The notes under the pieces: generated by a model
Told to the model about the DNA's origin: nothing
What the model saw: the letters and a program-made list of their open reading frames with translations, nothing else
Database searches by the model: none
Part shown: one piece after another, positions 57,293 through 64,000 of the stretch
Layout of the letters: the number at the start of each line of letters is the position of its first letter
How positions within the stretch are numbered: position 1 is the stretch's first letter
Translations under genes and position numbers: made by a program
From: Monomorium pharaonis
Taxonomy: Eukaryota; Arthropoda; Insecta; Hymenoptera; Formicidae
Assembly: GCF_013373865.1 (NCBI RefSeq)
Contig: NC_050467.1
Coordinates: 6,967,237 to 7,031,236, forward strand
DNA length: 64,000 nt
Reading direction: 5' to 3'

Positions 57293-57552
57293 CACGGTTC
57301 CCAACTAATGGTCCGCCAGGGGTTCGCGAGAACTAAATTAAGATCCGCAAAATAAAGTCACATTGATTTTTAATTAAAAGTTCTTTATTATAAAAATATA
57401 TTCAAATATTATTCTAAGTTTAATGTTAACTGAAAGTTATGATTAAAATTTATTTTTAAATTCTCGGAATGTTTATTTTGAACCTTGGGGTCCCCGCACC
57501 GAACAAAAAAAGTCCTAGTGGTCCCTGGTCAAAGAAAGGTTGAGAACCACTG
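57293..57552. mobile_element. hAT-type MITE with 8-bp target duplication
   Basis: The 260-bp element has termini CACGGTTCCCAACTAATGGT and, inverted, CAGTGGTTCTCAACCTTTCT, followed by GACCAGGGACCACTAGGAC. This is the widespread hAT pattern (CAGTGGTTCTCAAC with a following GGTCC block). It is flanked by TTGTATAC (57285-57292) and CTGTATAC (57553-57560), 7 of 8 matching. The interior is AT-rich and non-coding. Confidence 0.85.
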
Positions 57553-57650
57553 CTGTATACGAAGATTTAAAACAGAAAAGTGTATAGGGGAATTTCTTAG
57601 GACTTAGAAGGCAGACACAATGCATACGTGCTCATTTGCACCATTTATTT

Positions 57651-57734
57651 ATTTTAATCTTGGTTTAACTTACTTTCTATCTTTTTTTAATTCATAGGAA
57701 AAAGATAGAAAGTAAGTTAAACTGAGATTAAAAT
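57651..57734. repeat. Hairpin with ~35-bp stem
   Basis: ATTTTAATCTTGGTTTAACT with TACTTTCTATCTTTTT is inverted at 57699-57734 after a loop of about 12 bases, with one or two mismatches. The size and near-perfect pairing could suit a small palindromic element or a structured RNA. It is AT-rich and non-coding. Confidence 0.7.
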
Positions 57735-58053
57735 TAGTCTGCTTTGCAAATGGGTTTTAAGGGATTAAATAAGAAGATTGTATGTATGTTGAATTAAGAG
57801 AAGAAAGAATGGGAATGAGAAAAAGTACATTTTTTATCTATATTGTTACAATCTATACATGAAAAGAATAATTTTGTTGGATTATTTAAAAATTTAACTA
57901 TAGATACAAATTAAAAAATAATTTTATATTTGACCGTTACAATAATTATGTATTATGTTGTTACTATAAATAATTATTTTGGATATATTCTAAATTATGA
58001 ATGTCTTTTTGCCGGTGATCATTTAATCTGCTAGTGATAAAGTTATCATTATG

Positions 58054-58253
58054 CACTAAAAAAATGTAATACATTCAATAAGATATGTTATTGCGGGCTG
58101 CCAATTACAGATATACTCAATACAATAATATATGCTATTGCAGTATCAACATTGTACTTGCATTAATAGCAAATATTATTGTATTGAGTATTTTATGTAG
58201 TTGGCAGCCCGCAATCACATATATTATTAGCTATATTACATTTTTTTTCTGTG
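58054..58253. mobile_element. Palindromic MITE enclosing a GCGGGCTGCCAA core
   Basis: CACTAAAAAAATGTAATA at the left is inverted at the right (TATTACATTTTTTTTCTGTG). Further in, ATTGCGGGCTGCCAA (58090-58104) is exactly inverted at 58201-58215, followed by TACTCAATACAATAATAT against its inverse. The element is about 200 bp with no open frame. No target duplication is clear. Confidence 0.75.
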
Positions 58254-58715
58254 TATTATTGTGTAATGTATATTTGTCATAATTTTATATTATTTTATTT
58301 TTTATAAGTGTTCTCGAAAATTGCGACAGTACTACTAGCCATTAATGATAATTACGATTGCCACTAGGATGTCATTGAAAAGGTAGGTTCCGGATGTGGC
58401 AATCAACATGACAATCAACGTGTTAAAGCTAGAAAACAAAACACTTGTATTTGTTTTTGTTGAATCATCAGGTAGGAGCGCTTTTTTTCTAAAATACCTT
58501 CTTCTGAATCGTGGTGTTATTCTTTCGTCTTTCTTTTTTCTTTTTTTATCATTATTCCTTTCATATCTTCTATATTAAACGTTTCTGTCCATCTAGTGGA
58601 ACTCATCTTTTAGATTTAGATTATTTAGAAGATTGATATCGACACACATTACGCATCGCGTGTTTCGGGTGAAACACCTGCGGTTTGTAGGATCGATTCG
58701 AACACGCGAGGGATC

Positions 58716-58956
58716 CAGTGTTGCCGATCGGGCCGGGTTTTCTCGCGCATGCGTAGTATTAACCTCTTTCCTTTTAAAATTATTTTATTTATAACATTTA
58801 TATATATTTATTTCTGTATTTAATATTTTTATAACAGATTTTTAACAATTATTAAATATGTTTGTTGGAGCGACTAATTGATACTTCTTTTTACTCGAGT
58901 GAAATATCACTTTTGTCGCGCATGCGCGAGAAAACCCGGCCCGATCAGCAACACTA
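58716..58956. mobile_element. hAT-type MITE with 8-bp target duplication
   Basis: CAGTGTTGCCGATCGGGCCG with GGTTTTCTCGCGCATGCG is inverted at the right end (CGCATGCGCGAGAAAACCCG, GCCCGATCAGCAACACTA). It is flanked by GAGGGATC and AAGGGATC (7 of 8 matching). The element is 241 bp with GC-rich arms and an AT-rich centre. Confidence 0.85.
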
Positions 58957-59115
58957 AAGGGATCTCGTTGGCGTGACGATAGATGCCGGCACCCACCCGA
59001 GTTTCGCGTGTCACAGTTGCCAGTTGCGAGGGGAATGTGGAAGCGCCTGCGTGGCACATTCCACACCGCACCACACCGCACCGCATCGCAACGTTCGGCG
59101 TGCGTGTGTTGGTGG

Positions 59116-59133
59116 CACGCACGCACGCACGCA

Positions 59134-59179
<46 letters not shown>
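59116..59179. repeat. (CACG)n followed by (CA)n microsatellite
   Basis: About five CACG units (59116-59133) lead into about 21 CA dinucleotides (59137-59179). It lies at the left edge of a CpG-rich block. Confidence 0.95.
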
Positions 59180-59180
<1 letters not shown>

Positions 59181-59199
59181 CCGCGAGGCAGTCGCCACC

Positions 59200-59362
59200 C
59201 GCGCTTCCTTTTCTTCCTACCTCTTTCATGGGGTAAGAGGACCCCCGAGTGTCCCCTCCCGGTCGCCTCCTTACGTAGTCGCCGACGTGCGTGTACGCGC
59301 GTCGTCTGTGTTGTTCTCTCTCACTCTCTTTTTCTCTCCCACCTCCTGGCCTTCCCTCCCTT

Positions 59363-59394
<32 letters not shown>

Positions 59395-59930
59395 CCGCCT
59401 TACTGCCGATCATTGAGCCAGGATAAGCGAGAGAGAAGAGCGCGAGAGAGGCAGGCAGGCGAAACCGTGTTCAGTACGCCCGTGGCCCTCTCTCGACGTG
59501 CACGGAGTCGCGTTGCGCGTCGGTCGAGCTACCTGTGGCGACGCCGAGATCGGTTCTTTTCGAGGAAAAGCGTCGACTGCAAGATAGCGAAAGAGAGAGA
59601 AAGAGAAAGAGAGAGAGAGAGAGAGAAAGAAAAAGAGATAGAAGATCGATCGTCCAGTCCCATGGATTAGAAGTACGCGCGTGCGACATCCAGGTAACAA
59701 TAACGAGGTGGTGGCGTTCTCCCCGGCGGCGAAACGGTGTACGCGCTCTTCGACTTTCCGGAGTTGCTCCGATCGCTGCCCCAGTCCGTCCTCCGAGCGA
59801 GACAGTCCAGGGCCTTGACTCCTCGATTGTCCCCCCAATCCGGCCCCTTTCCCCCCCAATACATCGCGCCCGAGGCTTTTCTTTTCTTCTTTTTGTTTGC
59901 CGGTGCGGGGCACGGGATGTCCGGAAAGGT
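59200..59930 (+). promoter_or_regulatory. Candidate promoter and 5' exon in a CT/GA-rich CpG block
   Basis: The block is CpG-rich. It contains CT tracts (about 59357-59395), then GA tracts (59591-59637), features common around insect GAGA-type promoters. TTCAGTACG at 59470 matches an initiator. Downstream are two good donors: CAG|GTAACA at 59694, and AAG|GTGCGT at 59929, the latter preceded by GGGATGTCCGGAAAG (59914-59928), which would encode Met-Ser-Gly-Lys. Long open frames on both strands here are low-complexity and GC-driven. The strand and gene are inferred, not shown. Confidence 0.35.
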
Positions 59931-60527
59931 GCGTACACGCCCAGTGAGGGGGAGCTCACTCCTATACGAGCGGGTTTTGGGTACGACGGAATCTACGGTG
60001 CGTAAATTTCGTTCCGCACGCATTGTGAACCGCGTGTTTTTGTGCTCCAGGCCACGAATCTCCTGAATGTTTAGGTATCCTCTCTTTTCTAGATACTTTC
60101 TCTCTCTCCTGGATGATCTGATAAGGAATCCAGTTTTGGATTGCTTTTATCGATTGTCAGTACCGCTGTTTCGATCGTTGTGCGTCACTTTGAAGTTCGG
60201 TGTATTCAACCTTCCCATGAAGTTTAATGGAAGTTTGACAGATAATCGCTTGTTCGCCCTGTATAGCAGCATGCCAATGAAACAAATGTATATAGGTTCA
60301 ACTTATTTAGCTTTGAAGAAAAGAGTTCTAAAAGGGCTCATTGACTTTTCTCGTCTTCGGGTATTATTGGCGCTCGCAATGAATTACACATTGTCTACGG
60401 GATTTACGGGTGAAAAAAAACAGTTTATATAGTTCACATGTATATGTAGACAATCGACGTTTGCAACATCGTTAAGTAAGCTCGCGATGCAAGATGTTAC
60501 GAATCTAAAGTCACATCACTGTTATGC
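59931..60527. other. Noncoding stretch after the CpG block
   Basis: Two overlapping plus-strand frames occur (59737-60066 and 60067-60432, 121 codons). Neither has a recognisable motif or splice structure. The second has mixed hydrophobic and basic content and remains unassigned. Confidence 0.35.
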
Positions 60528-60680
60528 CTGAATTACGCTAACGGTTGGCGATTGAGTCTACGTTTACATTTGCGTCTCTTGATCGATAAAAAAAGCCTAT
60601 TGAAAAATGAAACTCCTTTCTGATTAGTCAAGAGATACAAACACAAATGCAAACGCAATTGCCAATGTGATTAGAAGTTA
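60528..60680. mobile_element. Possible PIF/Harbinger-like MITE, decayed
   Basis: Imperfect inverted arms: GGTTGGCGATTG followed by TTTACATTTGCGTCTCTTGA on the left, and the inverse of TCAAGAGATACAAACACAAA then GCAATTGCCAATGTGATTAG on the right. The terminal motif resembles the element at 30218. Ends and target duplication are not clear. Confidence 0.4.
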
Positions 60681-60756
60681 AGGTATTAATATTTAAAATT
60701 CTATGAATACATATTTATTGTCTAAGGATACTAATTAGATACTAATTAAATAATTT

Positions 60757-60781
60757 CAATATATATATATATATATATATC
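60757..60781. repeat. (AT)n microsatellite
   Basis: About 12 AT dinucleotides. Confidence 0.9.
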
Positions 60782-61516
60782 TTGAACGCTATCCAATCTG
60801 TAAGTATCATTATATAAATAGAAACCATATATGAGAAAGGATATAGAATTGCAATTTAAATGTTTTCCCTGGCAAATTGTCTCCCAGTGTTGACAGGGCT
60901 ATAAGACCTACAGCAGGATAATTTATAATTGGCGTGTATTAAGACTAGATTTCTTATTCGATTTTGTGACGAACAACGTATCGTTCTGTATGTTCTCGAT
61001 AGAGCATTAAGTAGCGAGAGGTGGCGTTGCCACCGATCGAATCGCGTCGCCGGTGTGTCTGTTCCTAATAGCGGACTCTCATCGATCCGGCAGGAAGATT
61101 GTGAAAGGGACAGGCTACCGGTGTTGTCCATAGGGGTGGACGAAGGTGGAAAACCTGGCGGGCGGGCAGGCAGTGACCCTCAAATTAGCAGATCGCTCAT
61201 GGTCAAAAAGAAAGGTTTATTTAGAAAGGAATATGCAATTTAAACATGGTGATTGAAAGCAAAAGTTAACCGCATTTCACGATTCTCTAGATCATATTAG
61301 AGAAAAAATTTAGGGGAGAAGATACTAAACCATTCAGAAGATTCGTGCCTAAAAAAAAAAAAAAGCGAACGTCCTCATATCTTTCTTATAACACTAGAGT
61401 TAGCAGTTAATTATTCGTGAAAAGGGTCATCAGGATCGACAATAGTTGCCGCGTCGACAATAAAAAACACAGCGAAAGATCGATACAAGTAGAGCGCGCT
61501 ACAAGTAGGGCAACTC
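60782..61516. other. Noncoding stretch, GC-balanced patch
   Basis: A plus-strand frame of 104 codons (60929-61243) crosses a GC-balanced patch and ends with SDPQISRSLMVKKKG. No start, domain or splice pair could be supported, so it is not called as a gene. Confidence 0.35.
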
Positions 61517-61725
61517 TAGAGACACTGTAATCAGAGACTGATCACGAAAAAGCCACTTGTGACTGGTCCGCCATTTTTTAGCTATTTTCGAATGAAAGAA
61601 GGAGATATAATGAAAGAGATAAGAAAAAGAAGAAAAAGAAGATGAGAAAGAATTAGTAGTGTTCTCTCTCGCTTCTTCTTTTAATGAAACCGCGTCGTGG
61701 CCAGTCTCTGATTACAGTGTCTCTA
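61517..61725. mobile_element. hAT-type MITE with 8-bp target duplication
   Basis: TAGAGACACTGTAATCAGAG plus ACTG at the left is exactly inverted at the right. It is flanked by GGCAACTC (61509-61516) and GGCAACTT (61726-61733), 7 of 8 matching. The interior includes a GA-rich stretch and CGCCATTTTTTAGC. The element is 209 bp and non-coding. Confidence 0.85.
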
Positions 61726-61937
61726 GGCAACTTCGGTATACGCCGCACCTAAGAGAAATTAAAGTTATTAATTATCATATTATGTTTAAGACCAATAAAC
61801 TATACCAATAAAAACTTTGTCATCTACTACTAATAAAAAATTCGAAATATGAAATAGATTTATTTTTTATATTTAACACAAAACTTTAAGAGGTCATTGT
61901 AATTTTGCCATAATATATCTAATAGGAGTGAGACATA

Positions 61938-62293
61938 CACCGAGAGAAAAAAAAAGTGTGGAGTAACTATATTAATATCACTATAATTTATAATTATTTT
62001 TGCGCTCAACCAATTTCTTATAGTTATTTAACATTATAAGTTATAGTTTATTTAAACTATATTAAAGCTTTTATAATCATAATATTGGTCTATGCAACTT
62101 ATGATACGGTTGCTATAATGGAGATTTTAATATAGCAATTAAGTTTGTATAATACTATAAAACAATCACTGTAAATATATGATTATTATTATTTATATTA
62201 TTAATAATTGCTATAAAAATGATACTTTTGATTATAAATATTTTACTATATATAATAATTATAGCTGCAAGCTATTACACATTTTTCTTAGTG
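61938..62293. mobile_element. AT-rich MITE with CACTAAGAAAAA-type termini, TA target
   Basis: CACCGAGAGAAAAAAAAAGT at the left is imperfectly inverted at the right (ACACATTTTTCTTAGTG). TA flanks both ends (61936-61937 and 62294-62295). The interior is rich in TATAATTATAG-type repeats also seen near 15720, 21780 and 41020, so related decayed copies probably exist. It is non-coding. Confidence 0.65.
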
Positions 62294-62986
62294 TACAGCC
62301 ATTCATTAGTGGGATATACAGGTTATAAAAAATTTATAAATAATATTTACAAATAAGGCAATAAAATGATACAATAACTTACATGTGTTTTAAAAGTTTT
62401 TTGAGGTATAAGATTAACAAATATACAAATAATAATAATAATTCTTGCATATATGTTCCAAAATGTTTGTGTAAAACACACATGTATTAATAACGTTAAT
62501 ATATGTAATAATGCATATTAATCTTTTTTTAATGCTTTTAACAATTTATATAACTGAAAGATTTTTTAAAAGAATTAAAAAGGAATACTATAAATAAACG
62601 ACATAGACACATTAAAAAGATATATTCAAAAAAGAAAGAACATAGAATTTCTTTCTTTCTTTTTTTTAAAGAAATTAAAAAAGGAACTTTACATTTATTA
62701 ATTATAATTATAATATATTAACAAACTTTATTCAGATTGATATCAAACTTTATTCATAATAACAGAATAGCTAAATAAACTTTTAATTTTAATTAAATTT
62801 GAAATTTTTTTTATTTTTCAACTTTAATACTTTTAACTTTTCTTTTTTAAGTTCAGTTTGTTTTTTGAGAACCATGAAACATTGACATTTTTATATCTAA
62901 ACAACAACAATTTTGTTGTTAATTTACACAGCATACTTTATTAAGACATATGATCGTCATATGATATCCATACAATAACGTATACG
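62294..62986. other. Very AT-rich noncoding stretch
   Basis: A and T homopolymers and short repeats dominate. No gene or repeat boundary was recognised. Confidence 0.5.
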
Positions 62987-63220
62987 ATGAATATTGTGAT
63001 GTCTCTGAAGATTTCGGACAAAATGTGCTGCATGGGTATTATTATTATTTTACTTATTTCAACACTTTTTGCGCGTCGTCTTCAGAAAATGTCAAATAAC
63101 GTAATGAATACTGTCGAGATACATAATGTATTATTAGAACGAAATTTGATTAATGGAAAATCAGAAAATAACCGACATAATCAAAACGAGATGATTATGA
63201 CAAGTACAGATTGTTTTTAA
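62987..63220 (+). CDS. Candidate small protein with N-terminal hydrophobic segment
   Basis: The frame runs from an ATG at 62987 for 77 codons. After a short polar start, residues about 14-28 (CCMGIIIILLISTLFA) form a hydrophobic segment suited to a signal peptide or membrane anchor. Basic residues (RRLQK) and a polar Asn/Glu-rich tail follow. Such an arrangement is uncommon by chance but possible in AT-rich DNA, where Ile/Leu codons are frequent. No family is recognised. It could be a short secreted peptide or a first exon. Confidence 0.25.
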   Translation: MNIVMSLKISDKMCCMGIIIILLISTLFARRLQKMSNNVMNTVEIHNVLLERNLINGKSENNRHNQNEMIMTSTDCF

Positions 63221-63506
63221 TTGCTGGTCAAAAGTTGATTAGTTTATTTATTACATACATAAAATCTAAGTGCTTTTACTTCATCGAGTTGCCTCTTACT
63301 TTTTTATTATTTCTATGTTTATAATAAAATGAGAAAATTAAATTAATTAATTATAAATCGATTAATCATTTATTTTGAAAGTTTAATCAATTGAAGTCGA
63401 GTTCTCTTTTTAACGTAATCGATTTTTGAAAATAAGTAATTATGTTCACTAACCGTCACTAACCGATGAGAGAACACGCGGAAAGAGACGCAGAGATCCC
63501 GCGCAG

Positions 63507-63520
63507 GTCGCCATAGTAAC
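63507..63520 (+). promoter_or_regulatory. X-box-like RFX binding site
   Basis: GTCGCCATAGTAAC fits the X-box consensus (RYYRYY, 1-3 bases, RRNRAC) bound by RFX transcription factors of ciliated cells. It lies in a short GC-rich island (63460-63610), 58 bp upstream of an ATG open frame. The site is an imperfect palindrome, so orientation is uncertain. Function is inferred from the motif and spacing. Confidence 0.45.
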
Positions 63521-63577
63521 GGACCATCTTGACACACTGTGTACAGCTATTCTCCCTGGTGTTCCTCCGGAAACATC

Positions 63578-63685
63578 ATGCCTGCGCGTCGCCGTGGAAA
63601 AATAGACTCGTCGAGATCTTCAATTGGAGAACTGACCGTTTCTTCTTTTTTTATATATAAAACTCAATCTTTACGACTTCTTTAA
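63578..63685 (+). CDS. Short ATG frame downstream of the X-box, possible first exon
   Basis: The ATG at 63578 (CATCATGCC) opens 35 codons. The start, MPARRRGKIDSSRSSIGELT, is basic and serine-rich; later codons drift into AT-rich sequence. If real, it is more likely the beginning of a first coding exon than a complete protein. The donor is not clear (a weak GTTTCT lies near 63638). No family was identified. Confidence 0.25.
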   Translation: MPARRRGKIDSSRSSIGELTVSSFFIYKTQSLRLL

Positions 63686-64000
63686 TGCTTATTCGCGTGT
63701 CGTTTCTGAAATGTCTATACGTTGAAAGAAAACAAAATAGTTTTAATTATATAATTTAACAACTCTAACAAAATATTGTGTTTCTTAAATAATGTATTTT
63801 TCGTTGAGACTATATATTTTATATAGATAGGTAAGACCGTAAAATCGAGAAAGTATATTCATACTACCGAAATAATTAGGACAGTTGTGATATAGCATTA
63901 TAATGCATTTATAAGTGCTAAGAATAAGAACGAAGGCTCCAAAATTTGAATTTTAGTCGATTCGATTTTTTAATTCAATTCCCCATGTTCAATAATTGAT
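63686..64000. other. AT-rich end of window
   Basis: No feature was recognised. The sequence may be intronic if the X-box promoter drives a plus-strand gene. Confidence 0.4.

Noticed and set aside
59008..60023. Several long overlapping frames (up to 220 codons) on both strands
   Set aside because: Their translations are dominated by microsatellite products (Thr-His, Cys-Val, Ser-Leu, Arg-Glu runs), so they reflect CA, CT and GA repeats.
60929..61243. Plus-strand frame ending SDPQISRSLMVKKKG
   Set aside because: A possible exon was considered, but the candidate acceptor does not fit the phase of the upstream gene and no good donor follows.

Overview
This window looks like nuclear DNA from an insect, most likely a hymenopteran such as an ant. 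That is an inference from its overall character: AT-rich sequence with short GC-rich islands, GT-AG introns, DNA-transposon debris of the Tc1/mariner-like, hAT, PIF/Harbinger-like and Mutator-like types, and a non-LTR retrotransposon whose proteins resemble insect elements. There are no operons, rRNA genes, tRNA genes or CRISPR arrays that I can support. Most of the window is intergenic or intronic.

The one large, intact coding unit is a non-LTR retrotransposon on the minus strand (22383-27581). It has an ORF1 (26116-27216), an ORF2 with endonuclease, reverse transcriptase, RNase H and a CCHC knuckle (22478-26116), a trinucleotide-rich 3' tail, and a perfect 14-bp target-site duplication at 22369-22382 and 27582-27595. 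All catalytic motifs are present. Two details stand out. ORF2 has no ATG ahead of its endonuclease domain and abuts the ORF1 stop as TAGTG. A very strong inverted repeat (26163-26220) lies just upstream of that junction.

The best cellular gene is on the plus strand. Exon 44521-44939 and exon 53625-53765 are joined in frame (phase 2) across an 8.7-kb intron. The splice creates a K-R-V-S-F sequence that fits a protein phosphatase 1 docking motif. I do not recognise the gene. Several other short open exons with plausible splice sites are listed at low confidence on the minus strand (16.3, 28.1, 29.6, 30.9, 41.6 and 50.7 kb). Near the right end, an X-box-like RFX site (63507-63520) sits about 60 bp upstream of a small ATG open frame. 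A CpG-rich, CT/GA-rich block at 59.0-60.0 kb looks like a promoter and 5' exon.

The rest is a dense collection of short non-autonomous DNA elements, identified by paired inverted termini and, in many cases, target duplications: TA (CACGGAG family and CACTGAG-type elements), TAA/TTA (PIF/Harbinger-like, 11.75, 30.22 and 30.67 kb), and 8 bp (hAT-like, 57.3, 58.7 and 61.5 kb). Palindromic families recur at 2.8/8.6/20.4 kb and at 5.9/31.8 kb. A roughly 450-bp repeat recurs at 5.5, 17.75 and 47.0 kb. Decayed transposase fragments occur at 35.2-35.86 kb (Mutator-like) and 37.07-37.24 kb (mariner-like). Microsatellites (CT, CA, GA, AT) are scattered throughout.
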